DNA of 64,000 bases. Source: Meghimatium bilineatum (lineage: Eukaryota; Mollusca; Gastropoda; Stylommatophora; Philomycidae). This document shows positions 11,321 through 22,139 of this stretch, in pieces. The DNA is taken from positions 1,820,001-1,884,000 of the forward strand of contig CM067312.1 of NCBI GenBank assembly GCA_034231615.1. The letters run 5' to 3'. Each line of letters starts with the position of its first letter. Within the stretch, counting starts at the first letter, position 1. Below the pieces are notes generated by a model that saw only the letters and a program-made list of their open reading frames with translations, had not been told where the DNA came from and ran no database searches. The position numbers and the translations under genes were made by a program.

Positions 11321-11555
11321 ATAAGATTGAAGGGATATTCTGTCAGCTTTGATATAAGATTGAAGGGATATTCTGTCAGCTTTGATATAAGATTGAAGGG
11401 ATATTCTTTCAGATTTGATATAAGATTGAAGGGATATTCTGTCAGCTTTGATATAAGATTGAAGGGATATTCTGTCAGCTTTGATATAAGATTGAAGGGA
11501 TATTCTGTCAGCTTTGATATAAGATTGAAGGGATATTCAGCTTTGAGAATATATT
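11321..11555. repeat. 33-bp derivative array
   Basis: Seven units related to the preceding 38-bp repeat but missing five bases (agtag) between ctttg and atataag. The 33-bp periodicity is very regular, so this end of the array expanded from a single deleted unit. Confidence 0.92.
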
Positions 11556-11639
11556 CTATTTAAGAGTGAAGAAACATTTGGTAAGTTTTTTGGACAAAGT
11601 GCGAAGACATACTTAATACCAAATACTATTTAGAAAACA

Positions 11640-11912
11640 GTGAACCAGCAGCCGGCATGATGGCAGAGTTGATAGTAATCTCGCCTCACACACCCAACTC
11701 GTTAAACTAACAGGTTCGAACATCCACATGTACTGGCAATACGATTTGTTATATTAGTATCACCACGTGCTGTTGAATGCAAGGCGCAGATATCGAAACA
11801 GAGCTGTAAACCATGACACAATGTATTCCATTCTCTGGACTAGATCCTGCTTATCTTCAGAAGCTTGTGACTGGACCACATACTGCTAATCTGCAGGAGT
11901 TTGAGTACGACC
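11640..11912 (+). mobile_element. tRNA-derived SINE (family S1), copy 1
   Basis: The head resembles a tRNA. An A-box-like stretch lies around gatggcagagttgatagtaa and tctcgcctcac, followed about 40 bases on by a B-box-like ggttcgaacatcc (two extra bases compared with GGTTCGAATCC). The body from about 11785 (gcgcagatatcg, gctgtaaaccatgacacaat, ctggactagatcctgct, ctgcaggagtttgag) recurs at 58340-58445 on the plus strand and at 38543-38690 on the minus strand. The head-body join is inferred from adjacency. Confidence 0.6.
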
Positions 11913-11974
11913 GCAGAATAAGTTTCTCCTCAAAAACTCAATATTTCAATAGTGTTGTATTGTACAGAATACAC

Positions 11975-12150
11975 TTTCACGTGAATTATTAACATTGCTA
12001 TTATTACTGTTATTATTATCGTTAATATTATTATATTTACTGTTATTATTACTATTATTGTTATTATCATCGTTATTATTACTAGTATTATTATAACTGT
12101 CATTATTATTATTACTTTTATTACTGCTATTATTATTATTATTATAATTA
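11975..12150. repeat. degenerate (TTA)n microsatellite
   Basis: Trinucleotide tract of attatt, ttactgtta and gttatta words, about 170 bases. It translates as poly-Asn/Ser on the minus strand but shows no sign of being coding. Confidence 0.9.
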
Positions 12151-12264
12151 TAATGAACCAACCAAGAGATACAACATGGTTGAATATACTTGTTACTTGG
12201 TAAGCATAGGAAACACACTAAAATAGCTCTATTCTATCCTCGTTCCGATAAGACTCAAGTCATA

Positions 12265-12327
12265 TCTGAACCACTACCCTACTTATCTGAACCACTACCC
12301 TACTTATCTGAACCACTACCCTACTTT
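12265..12327. repeat. 21-bp tandem triplication
   Basis: Three copies of a 21-bp unit containing atctgaaccactaccctact. Confidence 0.93.
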
Positions 12328-12445
12328 ATTCATATTCAAATCAGTGACCCACTTTTTCTAGGAGAAGAAAGCAATTTCATTCTGTTGAATTGAAAAAAAA
12401 ACAATGTTGAACTTTCTGTAATTTTACAAATAAACTTTATAAATT

Positions 12446-12600
12446 CTTATAATCCACTCGCATAATCCACTCGTATAATCCACTCGTATAATGCACTCGT
12501 ATAATCCACTCGTATAATCCACTCGTATAATCCATTCTTATAATCCACTCGTATAATCCACTCGTATAATCCACTCGTATAATCCATTGATATAATCCAT
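12446..12600. repeat. 13-bp minisatellite
   Basis: About eleven copies of a 13-bp unit, actcgtataatcc, with a few variants (gcataatcc, tcttataatcc, tgatataatcc). Confidence 0.93.
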
Positions 12601-12769
12601 AAGATATTTTCCAATGATTTAATATCAGCATGATTACAAGGCTTTGTAGATGTCAGTATTTCTTTAGTTCTCATTAAACCCCTCCCCTACTTTGTCACCA
12701 AATGTCACATATTTTCAGGCCCCACCAAAATCTTAATGTGTTGCCAGCTTCATAAAATATTCGTAACAA

Positions 12770-12902
12770 TAGGCTACCTGAAATATGTTTGCAATAGTTC
12801 TTGAAGAGTGTTTGTGACAATACCTGAAGCATATTGTGACAATATGTGAAGATATTTATATGACAATACCCGAAGACATTTTGTGACAATTCTGAAGTGA
12901 TG
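12770..12902. repeat. degenerate ~32-bp repeat
   Basis: Four to five diverged copies of gacaatacctgaagatatttg-like units. They end where the LINE relic begins. Confidence 0.55.
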
Positions 12903-12903
12903 T

Positions 12904-13985
12904 TTATTTAATGCAATATTTATTTATATCTATGTGTGCTCCTTTAGCGCCGAACACGGTGCATAGGATAGAAACCAGAGCTCTCCAGTTCCAGCGGTGT
13001 GATACTATTCTGTGTAAATTTTGCATGTTGTTAAGACCCATAGTCATACCCTCTTTGATGGTTGTTTTGCGAAGAGTCTCTCTGGGTCTTCCTCTTTTTC
13101 TTTTGCCATCTGATACCCATTTTAATGCTTGCAATAGTACTCTATTTTCATTCATTTTAAGTGCATGTTCAATGTAAGTCCATCGTTTTCTTCTTACTGT
13201 TGTAGAAACATATTTGCTGTTTGGTGTTTTCTCTTGCATGTTTGCCTTAATTATTCCCAACGAATATTTAAGAGTGTTCTGAGACATTTATTTTCGAATG
13301 AATTCCGTTTCTTCTCCAGTGTCTTTATTATTTTCCAACTTTGGCAACCACATGTCATCACTGATATCACATTAGAGTTGTCGTAGTTTGCTATGTTTAC
13401 TTATTGTTTTTTTTTAAATTTCCAGATCTTTATTTGGTGGTGGAACACACTTGATGCCAACGTAATTCTGGTGGAGATCTCTTTTGTTGTATCTCCATCT
13501 TGTGTCATTTCTCTGCCTAAATAAGAAAAGTTATCAATTGTCTGAATTGTTTCTCCGGTGAGGCTGATTTTAAGGTTACATTTAGTGAAATTCATTAACT
13601 AAGTCTTGGAAGCGTTGACCTGAAGGCCAATTTGTTGTTAAAGATGACAAAAGTCGATTCAGCATATCTTGTGTCTTAGTATGGGTTGAATTTAATAACG
13701 TCAAGCAATCAACAACATCAAGATCACCAAGCGTTCTATCGCCTGCCCATTTTATACCAAAATATTCATTTCAAGCGTAATTTTGCATAACCCTCTCTAT
13801 ATTCAAGCTTAAAAGTAATGGCGACATAATGCAGCCTTGTCGTACTCCTGTTTCTACTTAAAACCACTCAGTCCTACTCTCGTTTGTTTTAACACAGCAT
13901 CTTGAGTTGTGATATAAAACCTTGATGACATTTCAATATCCAGTTGGGAAGCTGTAATTGACCTGAATTTTCCAGAGTGTTAGTC
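12904..13985 (-). mobile_element. LINE reverse transcriptase relic, the longest in the window
   Basis: The minus strand carries an ordered but broken non-LTR RT. VETGVRQGCIMSPLLL (RT motif with GxxQGxxxSP) lies at about 13860-13815. A decayed YxDD region (GDLDVVD, where the catalytic FADD is lost) lies near 13725. NFSYLGREMTQDGDTTKEIS, the usual post-RT block, lies at about 13530. The thumb/C-terminal block with KRWTYIEHALKMN and GKRKRGRPRETLRKTTIKEG lies at 13190-13060, and a terminal W-x-ALVS-LC block is near 12970. There are several stops and frameshifts. Same-family C-termini occur at 15467-15760 and 55980-56200. The element no longer encodes a working enzyme. Confidence 0.82.
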
Positions 13986-14009
13986 AATGCAGACTATCAA
14001 ATGCAATTT

Positions 14010-14034
14010 ATATATATATATATATATATACACA
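14010..14034. repeat. (TA)n microsatellite
   Basis: About eleven TA units at the 5' edge of the LINE relic. Confidence 0.9.
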
Positions 14035-14084
14035 TCATATTTATTATTTGTTTTTAATTGTCTAAGCATTTGTTTTGTTTTCCC

Positions 14085-14285
14085 GACCGTAGACAGGGGA
14101 ACTGCATTGTGTTGTTTTCCCGACCGTAGACAGGGGAACTGCATTGGTTTGTTTTCCCGACCGTAGACAGGGGAACTATATTGTTTTGTTTGCCCGACTG
14201 TGGACATCAGAATTAGATTGTTTTGTTTGCCCGACTGGGGACAGGAGAATTAGATTGTTTTGTTTGCCCGACCATAGACAAGAAA
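14085..14285. repeat. 37-bp minisatellite
   Basis: About five and a half copies of a ~37-bp unit containing ttttcccgaccgtagacagg and ggaactgcattg. The right half diverges (tttgcccgact, gacaggagaattagattg). Confidence 0.9.
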
Positions 14286-14517
14286 ATTTGAATCTGCAAT
14301 TTTTTTATTCCCGCCACCCCTCAACCCCCCCTCCCCACTAGAACATGACTTCTAGTACCACAAATATTATAATGACCTTGGTGTTCTTTTACTACGATAA
14401 TCCCGTCACCACACCCACACCCACACACACCCTCTCCCTTTTATTGTCTTGGTATCTGCGTTTGTTTGTGACATAAAATAGATTATATAGTAAATAGACA
14501 ACAACAACAGATTGCCT

Positions 14518-14648
14518 TTAACCTGGGCATAAGCAAGGGTTCTTGCATGCTTTAGGACATGCTGACAACATGTACGCTGGGTCATTCTCACATTCCCCCT
14601 CGTACGCCTGGAAGCTGCATGCTGATCCATCTTTACACTGGGCACTCG
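14518..14648 (-). CDS. secreted ShK-domain peptide gene, terminal exon 2
   Basis: The minus strand has a good acceptor (TTGTTTTTCAG| before 14648) and then an open reading of about 43 codons ending at TAA (14518-14520). Entered in phase 1 (the first two bases complete a codon), it has seven cysteines: C-x5-C-x8-C-x10-C-x3-C-x3-C-x-C. The core GECENDPAYM followed by CPKAC is the hallmark of ShK/SXC domains: small disulfide-rich folds found in secreted animal peptides, channel ligands and as add-ons to extracellular enzymes. Exon 1 at 19671-19707 donates exactly one base, and the junction codon becomes GCG (Ala), producing an A-S-A type signal-peptidase site just before the first cysteine. The mature product would be about 40 residues. 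Extra exons in the 5-kb intron cannot be excluded. The function, including whether it is toxin-like, is unknown. The stop right after the domain argues for a single-domain peptide. Confidence 0.6.
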
Positions 14649-14689
14649 CTGAAAAACAATCACCAGGATGGGTGTTAATAAAAGAGAGA

Positions 14690-14990
<301 letters not shown>

Positions 14991-14994
14991 ATTA

Positions 14995-15245
14995 GACAAA
15001 GGCGTTGGACTTAACCGGCCATATTCTCAGAATGAACAGCATAAGAATTCCCCAGCAGTCACTGTATTGGGTGCGACCTGGAGTAAGAAGAAGAGGGAGA
15101 CCTAGAGAAACTCTACGAAGAACCATTAATAGAGAAGGCATGTCAATGAACCTAAACAACACGCAACAATTGAAAAGACCTGGCAACACAAAGACAGAAA
15201 TGGAAAGCTATGGGTTCTGCCATATTCGCAAATTATGACCCTGGA
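14995..15245 (+). mobile_element. LINE RT C-terminal fragment
   Basis: The plus-strand reading contains [39 protein letters not shown] and an NLNNTQQL block. It is nearly the same protein as the minus-strand fragment at 23399-23850, with a frameshift near the end. It abuts the (TA)n tract on its 5' side. Confidence 0.75.
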
Positions 15246-15339
15246 GGAACATAACATAACATACATATATATATATACCTATGTCTTTATCACCTAACTA
15301 CGAGCTCGTATTTATCTATCTATGTATCTATATATCATC

Positions 15340-15358
15340 TACTTATCTATCTATTTAT

Positions 15359-15443
<85 letters not shown>

Positions 15444-15460
15444 TATATATATATAACTAA
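15340..15460. repeat. (TATC)n and (TA)n microsatellite
   Basis: tatctatc words from about 15310, then an (AT)n run of about 80 bases at 15359-15438. Confidence 0.95.
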
Positions 15461-15466
15461 ATATCT

Positions 15467-15760
15467 ATGTTCCTTCAACGTCGAATACGTTACATATGGC
15501 AGAAATCAGAGCTCTCCAGTTCGAGCGATGTGATGCCACTGTGTGTAACTTGCATGTGGTTGAGACCTATAGTCATACCCTCTTTGATGGTTGTATTGCG
15601 AAGAGTCTCTCTTGGTCTTCCTCTTTTTCTTTTGCCGTCTCTTACTCATTTCAATATTTGTAGTGGCAGTCTGCTTGCATTTATTCTAACTATATGGCCG
15701 ATGTAAGTCCCATGTTTTCTACGTATTGTTGTGGAAACATATTGCTTGTTTGGAAGCTTA
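15467..15760 (-). mobile_element. LINE RT C-terminal fragment
   Basis: The minus strand carries YIGHIVRINASRLPLQ, GKRKRGRPRETLRNTTIKEG and a decayed terminal block. It is the same family as 12904-13985. Fragment only. Confidence 0.72.
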
Positions 15761-17070
15761 GTTACAAGAGATTATTACTATTCTCATAATCCAATCTTTA
15801 TCGATTGAACAGAGAACATATTGACAAGATATGTCTATATTGATTCATGAATATCTCTAAATGACCGTGGTGTAGCGTGGAGAATTTTTAGAGTGGAGAC
15901 ATCGAGTGTTCTTTATTTGAGTAGGGAGGTAACTCTCACCACCCTACCGTTTTTCCCCACCAGAATTTCGTATTTACGCTCTAAATAAAGTATTAACTAA
16001 TGTTGTTGTTGTTGTTGTAAAAAACATGTCTTATATAATCTTGTAATGCAGCTCCATTCTTCTTTTCTGCGAAAATGTTCAGTACCCTCTCAATAAATGT
16101 CGATTCTGATGAAAGTGCACGTAATAGTGTCTTCTCAATCGCGAAAAAATTCAAACGTCATGTTTCTTGTTCGAATGTTGTTCATTTAATTTCTGAGATA
16201 TCATTAATTACAAATAATTACACAGACATAATACTAATAGCTTATGCACCGATAATATATTGTAAGAGGTAGGGGAATTCCATTTTCAGTCTGCGATATA
16301 CACGCCATCGTACATTACTTCGAAGCGTATGATTTGTCTGAAGCCAACGTCTGATAGAGCAATAAATCGTTATTACAAGATCAAACGTCAGGTCTTCTTG
16401 GGTAAATAAAAGTTGGATTTCTCAATTATAATATTAAGTTGTCATCAATGCGTGAATACGCGATAATGATTTGGCGTCAAGGACAGATAACAAAAAATAA
16501 TAAACCTGCAATTATCTCTGTGTAATTATTATAGTTTATCTTTCTTTTGACTTTTTGCTTTATACTCCTGTTTGCATTGAAGCGTGGTTTATTATTACAT
16601 TTTTGTTTTAAATCGGCGAAATCTTTTTTTTTTCAATATTCACATATTTACTAATGATTGCAGTAGATAACTATAACTTTGTGTGCGCTATTAAAGTTGT
16701 TTATTCACCGGAGGGGACGTCGAGCATTTTGGCGCCTATTGATGCTAAAACCACGGCTAAATGTTCTTTCAGAGAGAACGCTGCACTTGATTAATTGTTC
16801 ATCATCAAGTAGCATATGATACATAGGATGTAGCAATCATCACCGTTATACATTCCTGCCGATCTTGAAGTCAACCTTCTTCCTGCTTCTGAGAGCGTCA
16901 TGTTCAGGTGGTCATTGATATCTTGAAGTCAATCTTCTTCATGGTCTATCACTTTTACCTTGTCTTAAAATCATCTCGTCTCCATTTTGGTATTCTCTAG
17001 ACTGTTATGTTGCTGGTTATGACAAAACATTCTATTGTTTTATAATCTTTTTTTTTTTTTAGCCAGTTTT
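15761..17070. other. AT-rich unique sequence, no gene supported
   Basis: No array or transposon motif recognised over 1.3 kb. It holds a (GTT)n run near 16003 and an open reading of 65 codons at 16075 without recognisable domain. If the two-exon ShK gene is real, this is intronic. Confidence 0.45.
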
Positions 17071-17077
17071 CTTTTGC

Positions 17078-17500
17078 TTTCAACGTTCAGTAGAAGTGGT
17101 CAAATTACTCAACGTATTAGTTGCTGCTACCAAAGTTGGATGTGTCGGGACAACGTTCAATAGAAGTGGTCAAATTACTCAACGTATTAGTTGCTGCTAC
17201 CAAAGTTGGATGTGTCGGGGACAACGTTCAATAGAAGTGGTCAAATTACTCAAAGTATTAGTTGCTGCTACCAAAGTTGGATGTGTCGGACAACGTTCAA
17301 TAGAAGTGGTCAAATTACTCAACGTATTAGTTGCTGCTACCAAAGTTGGATGTGTCGGACAACGTTCAATAGAAGTGGTCAAATTACTCAACGTATTAGT
17401 TGCTGCTACCAAAGTTGGATGTGTCGGACAACGTTCAATAGAAGTGGTCAAATTACTCAACGTATTAGTTGCTGCTACCAAAGTTGGATGTGTCGGGACA
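17078..17500. repeat. 69-bp minisatellite
   Basis: Six copies of a unit of 69 bp (the first two are 71 and 70) containing caacgttcaatagaagtggt, caaattactcaacgtattag and ttgctgctaccaaagttgga. The length is divisible by three, so long readings run through it. They are not genes. Confidence 0.95.
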
Positions 17501-17754
17501 TTGTCGCAGACATTGATACCTCGCATCACTTGTCTTCGTAGTCTTATCTTTCGTTGCACTGGCAACATCCCTCCATTACAGTCTTTTCTATGCTGTTCTG
17601 TTACTTGATGTGGTCAATATTTTTAAATATAGAAAATATTTTAATTTTCTCTAGAAAATCTTGTTGTTTAGTCAGTTTTATTTTACTGTCTATTTTCTCA
17701 GAATGCCCCTATTGGTACTTTTTTTGGGGTCTGAATCTGAGGTTAGTTAGTCAG
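17501..17754. other. spacer
   Basis: No recognisable feature apart from short tagttagtcagttag runs at the right edge (about 17741-17761), which may be the tail of the retroelement that follows on the minus strand. Confidence 0.35.
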
Positions 17755-18550
17755 TTAGTTAGACGTTGGATCATCATCACTGCAAACTGGACGCGTCCAA
17801 AGTTGCTCCGCTCTCTCCCTGAATGTATCCGCCATTACACTTCTGCTGACAGTACCGGTCCTATGCTGGTTGACCATCATTCTTCTGTGCCCTCCAAAAT
17901 GTTCACTTCTAGCAACACCGCATTTCAATCCCTGATCTTTAATCCTAGCCATTGAAAATGAACCATAATCTACACTAGTCTCACTCTCGCGTGTTATATC
18001 TCTTAAGGAGTTCAAAACTTCAGCGCGATCCATTGCCCCATCGCCCTCTGTCACTTTCGTGCATGACGTCCATTGATCTGTTCTTTCATTGCCTCGAACA
18101 CCCACATGTCCATACACAAAAATAAATGTATCCACTTTCAGCCTCGCCTTTCTCAAGGCCTCAATCCACGGTTCGCGAACGTGACCCACTTGTACCTTCC
18201 TAATCATACTCACAGTCACTCAAGATGCAGACCTGCGTTACTTTCTGTGTGCGTAGCCACTCAAATGACCTGGTCACCGCCATAGTATTCATGGTCATGC
18301 TACTCGTAGTGACCGCAAAGGCACCACTTTCCTCCTTGATCGTTTTACCTGCGCACTGAGCTGTATAGGCCCAAGCACTGCGAACATGTCTAATCACAGA
18401 TCCATCAGTGTATATAATCACATCCCCCTCTTTGGCATTCTCACTGACCAAAGCCTGCACTTCTTTCTTCACAGATGTGGGACACCATTCGAGTACACTG
18501 TAACATTTGGTTTTAAATTCTGCGATTTTGCAGTTATTTGTATATTTCAT
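17755..18550 (-). mobile_element. retrotransposon RNase H domain relic
   Basis: The minus strand encodes the RNase H fold in order: IIYTDGSV (first catalytic Asp), KEESGAFAVTTSS with the Glu helix following, CILSDCEYD (second Asp) and, after a one-base frame change at about 18205, VYGHVGVRGNERTDQ (final His/Asp region). It ends with HRTGTVSRS and WTRPVCSDDD. RNase H of this kind is attached to the RT of some LINE clades. The frameshift makes it a pseudogene. It falls inside the proposed intron of the ShK gene. Confidence 0.8.
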
Positions 18551-18625
18551 GTATTAGGTTATCAATGCATTAGATAGGGAAAGATACGAATCAGGAAAGG
18601 TTAATCAGAAGATAGACGGGATTTT

Positions 18626-18712
18626 AATCAGTTCCGCTCAGCTGGCACCGATTCGCCTTGAAATGTGTGAATTGACGCCAGCCGAACCGACCTGGTTCAA
18701 ATCACGTCTGTT
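18626..18712 (+). mobile_element. tRNA-derived SINE head
   Basis: Contains an A-box-like CCGCTCAGCTGG (18634-18645) and a perfect B-box-like GGTTCAAATC (18694-18703) with tRNA-like spacing. The surrounding sequence does not fold as a full tRNA by inspection, so a SINE or tRNA pseudogene is more likely. Confidence 0.5.
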
Positions 18713-19300
18713 GTGGTCGCATGTAACCATATCGATAACGTCACAGACAACGATAAAAATGTCACGCAAGTTTGATAGTGATGTCCAGCGTGTAGTACAC
18801 GAACCAGTTCTCTCGTACTGCCAACTTACTAGCGATACGGTTAAGACGTCCAAATTTCAGTCTGGTCCTATCTCTCCATGTGTGTGCTGCTAGGCGTCAT
18901 GGGGAGCCGAAGTCTTCTTTCTTTTATAACTGTGATGCCTCTACCATAGTGCAGCCTTGGTGTTCTAGTGTTTCTCTTATGCCATCTGTGCTAATGCGTC
19001 TGTGGGTCTCACCAATGGCCCACTAGACAAACCACCCATGCAACAGAAAATCTTAGTAGATAACATGTCTTTATATTGAGACTCTTTTATGAAAGCGTTG
19101 TAGTATGTCATCTATACAATTATAGACCCCCTCTGAGTAGAAGACTCCTTCAATAGGCATTGCACTAAGGCGAAAGCTGAAGTCTCCTTGGTATGAAAGA
19201 CATCTCGGAGAAACCACCTACTATACATCATTGTCACCTTGAACTTCGTATTGCTTACATGTCAATAATGTATTTGGTTTCCCTTTTTGGTGGTAAAATT
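18713..19300. other. unassigned, probably retroelement-derived
   Basis: No gene is supported. Minus-strand pieces near 18900-19030 look like degraded coding sequence of a mobile element but I cannot name the family. Confidence 0.35.
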
Positions 19301-19309
19301 CTTTTTACT

Positions 19310-19400
19310 GTTTTCATTGTTTGTTTTATATAATCTTGAGAAAGACCTAACGGTTCGAAACGTTGAAAATGTGTATTGTAATTTGTATGTTTTCTTGTTT
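19310..19400 (+). mobile_element. Penelope-like terminal motif (candidate)
   Basis: Contains gagaaagacctaacggttcg followed by aaacgttgaaaa. The ACC-loop-GGT stem followed by CGAAACG resembles the degenerate hammerhead-like segment at ends of Penelope-like elements. No adjacent ORF of the element is recognised. Confidence 0.3.
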
Positions 19401-19502
19401 ATACCTCATAACCCCTTAATCTTACTGATAGCCCGTCTATTGTGTTCAAGTGAAACTTCAAAAACCTGTGCTCTACGTACATACAATACTTAACTACAAC
19501 CA

Positions 19503-19583
19503 CTATTACACATACATAACTGTAACCATTGCTACATTACATAACTGCAACCATTGCTACATTACATAACTGCAATCACTACT
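19503..19583. repeat. 25-bp tandem triplication
   Basis: Three diverged copies of a ~25-bp unit containing ataactgcaaccattgctac. Confidence 0.8.
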
Positions 19584-19670
19584 ACAAGTTTGTGAATGTT
19601 AACAATTATATTTGCTCGAGCAGAACTGCGTTGAACTAATATAACAAAATAACTCAACACTGTAACTTAC

Positions 19671-19707
19671 CGCCATTTAGACTGACTAACGTCAATAAAA
19701 TGAGCAT
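19671..19707 (-). CDS. secreted ShK-domain peptide gene, exon 1 (signal peptide)
   Basis: On the minus strand an ATG at 19707 opens a 37-base segment encoding MLILLTLVSLNG plus one base and ends at a strong donor (GGCG|GTAAGTTAC). The residues form the hydrophobic core of a short signal peptide. The single leftover base fits the phase of the acceptor at 14648, and the joined codon gives Ala. A TATAATT box lies about 55 bases upstream of the ATG. A second in-frame ATG overlaps that box and is therefore an unlikely start. What is seen is the exon-like layout. That the two exons belong together is inferred from phase, strand and the completed cleavage site. Confidence 0.45.
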
Positions 19708-19760
19708 CCCTAATCTGTAGTGTCCACCACTCCAACAGTGCCAGTAACTGTAGTGTATCC

Positions 19761-19767
19761 AATTATA
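19761..19767 (-). promoter_or_regulatory. TATA-like box of proposed ShK peptide gene
   Basis: TATAATT on the minus strand, placed so that transcription would start near 19735 and leave a 5' leader of about 30 bases before the ATG at 19707. Confidence 0.3.
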
Positions 19768-19825
19768 CATGATTGAACATCATTCAATAATTATAGTTCA
19801 GATATCGAATCACCAGGGTGATCCT

Positions 19826-19968
19826 TATATTAGATCCTTCACACACGGAACTAGATCCTTCACACACGAAACTAGATCCTTCATACACGGAACTAGATCC
19901 TTCATACACGGAACTAGCTCCTTCACACACGGAACTAGCTCCTTCACACACGGAACTAATCCTCAAAA
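19826..19968. repeat. 21-bp minisatellite
   Basis: Six to seven copies of a 21-bp unit, actagatccttcacacacgg plus a. It sits just upstream of the proposed promoter of the ShK gene. Confidence 0.92.
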
Positions 19969-20811
19969 TATAAGAAAAGTCACAAGTTGCAGCCTTAGTG
20001 TCGAGTTGAAAGTTATCAACAAAGTCTCCACAAGAAATTACTATTATGGAGAGACTAGTAAAATGCGAGAATAATCCTTATTTTAATATCACAAATTAAG
20101 GCTTCACTGCAGCTATAAATGTGGTATCGTCTCTTATCTTGGTAAAATATTCTGTGACTTACGATCACAAACCAAATTTAATATTATATATTAAGTTGAT
20201 GAGATTGTTATATAAACCTCTGACAGAAAAAAAAACAGGAATAAGCCTAATCAAACAGCAAAGAGCGGATAATCCTGTCAGGTTTCAATCTCTGATTTGC
20301 TGTTCCGAGCGTCAACCGTAAAATATGCAAAGTTTGCCACTGTCAAATCAACCCACATAATTCCGGAGTTGCTGTTTAAGTCAATAACTTTGTTATGATG
20401 CTGGAATGTTATCAAGGTTGGTAAATTGACATATACTCGACAATGTTTATTGTTTGTCCCAGTTCGGACCGCGGAACAAACACAATGAGTCTTAATGCTA
20501 ACTTGCCAACGCTCAAAGCACGTCAGATTGCTTGAAATGCTGTTCCTTAGTTCTTTTTGGACCCTGCTTCAGATAAGAAAAGAATAAATGTAGATTTATT
20601 TTCTATCACCGACTCAATCTGGTTGGTATAAATACATTAACATATTAACACAAATATGAACGGGGGTGGAGTTTAGAGAGTTAGAACAGTTGAACTGTTT
20701 CAAGAACTCGTTTTGTGGGGAAATGAAATAATGCTAAATATTGCTAAAAAGTTAGCTTTTAAAATTAAAATATTTTAATTTAGAAAAGTTTTTTTTCTTT
20801 TCGCGTTATAC
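19969..20811. other. non-coding sequence, no gene seen
   Basis: AT-rich. Contains an imperfect hairpin near 20447-20492 (attgtttgtcc and ggaacaaacacaat). No exon recognised. Confidence 0.4.
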
Positions 20812-21496
20812 TCCTTTATGACTCACAGCCGCAGGGCTAGTTCTCTGGAGATTGTTATACTCCTTTATGAGTCACAGCGTCAGGGCTAGTTCTCTGGAGA
20901 TTGTTATACTCCTTTATGAGTCACAGCCGCAGGGCTAGTTCTCTGGAGATTGCTTTATGACTCACAGCGTCAGGGGTAGTTCTCTGGAGATTGTTATACT
21001 CCTTTATGAGTCACAGCCGCAGGGCTAGTTCTCTGGAGATTGCTTTATGACTCACAGCGTCAGGGCTATTTCTCTGGAGATTGTTATACTCCTTTATGAC
21101 TCACAGCGTCAGGGGTAGTTCTCTGGAGATTGCTTTATGTCTCACAGCGTCAGGGGTAGTTCTCTGGAGATTGTTATACTCCATTATGACTCACAGCGTC
21201 AGGGATAGTTCTCTGGAGATTGCTTTATGACCCACAGCGTCAGGGGTAGTTCTCTAGAGATTGTTATACTCCATTATGACTCACAGCATCAGGGGTAGTT
21301 CTCTAGAGATTGTTATACTCCATTATGACTCACAGCGTCAGGGATAGTTCTCTGGAGATTGCTTTATGACTCACAGCGTCAGGGGTAGTTCTCTGGAGAT
21401 TGTTATACTCCATTATGACGCACAGCGTCAGGGGTAGTTCTCTGGAGATTGCTTGATGACTCACAGCGTTAGGGGTAGTTCTCTGGAGATTGCTTT
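20812..21496. repeat. 49/41-bp minisatellite derived from a LINE 3' end
   Basis: About fifteen units of two lengths, 49 bp (with tgttatactccttt) and 41 bp (with tgcttt), all ending in gcgtcaggggtagttctctg gagat. The same core, gcgtcaggggtagaagagtt ctctggagat, occurs once in the LINE tail at about 49816-49850 and in a related form at 54348-54378. The array directly continues into a LINE of that family at 21497. Confidence 0.9.
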
Positions 21497-21830
21497 TGTG
21501 TATGTGTCATATGTGTTTATGTTCGCTGTTTTTTTATATTATGTGGTCCATCTTTTGCATGGTCTGTCTGTGGTCTTGTATCCATCGTGTCTGTATAGTA
21601 ATTCTTTCTGAGTATCACTCTCCGATGGTCGCCTGGAAACGTGAGAACCACTTAATCTGTTGTCTTCAGATGTAATCCAGAATTAGCATTGTGTTTTTTA
21701 TTCTTCAGATGTTTTCATTTCTGATTCTGTCTCTTATTGTTACTCTGATAATTTTACGTAGACACTTAATTTCTGTTGTAACAAGTTTTCTTGTGACTTT
21801 TGTTGTAAGTGTCCATGTTTGTCAGTGATA
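21497..21830 (-). mobile_element. LINE RT C-terminal fragment
   Basis: Minus-strand pieces RYYTDTMDTRPQTDHAKDG and KKTCYNRN with NNKRQNQK match in order the fragments at 49801-50193, 54355-54480 and 55225-55480. The downstream part of the element has been turned into the 49/41-bp minisatellite. Broken by several stops. Confidence 0.65.
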
Positions 21831-22139
21831 GTAGACCGGTCGATAAAAGGGGGGGGGGGGAGGTTCAAATAATATGCACAACAAATATAAGACAAATTAC
21901 ATACAAAACTATAATTGGTTTTTGTGAAACAAGATTTTCTGAAAAACAAGATTTTCTGTGTCCCGTTTTGTTGAGCTATATTGAGATATTGTGGAATCGT
22001 TCGGTGAGCTGGCAGACTCAGGAAGCAACGAAACATCATGTAGAAACGTTTGTACGAGATGTAGAAACGACTTTGATGTGGGAACGGGGGGGGGTGGAGG
22101 TGGGAAGGGAGATATCATCATCGTATGGTTGGTTGGAAC
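21831..22139. other. non-coding spacer with G-run
   Basis: Contains a G homopolymer at 21849-21860 and a second G-rich block near 22085-22110. No gene recognised. Confidence 0.4.

Noticed and set aside
14406..14663. 85-codon minus-strand reading MIVFQRVPSVKM…
   Set aside because: Overlaps the ShK exon in the wrong frame and begins inside the acceptor region. The cysteine-rich frame entered from the acceptor is the better explanation.
18638..18853. 71-codon reading on the minus strand over the SINE head
   Set aside because: Opposite strand of a tRNA-like promoter; no protein family resemblance.
20447..20492. Hairpin attgtttgtcc…ggaacaaacacaat as a transposon end
   Set aside because: Single copy in the window and imperfect arms; no target duplication could be seen.
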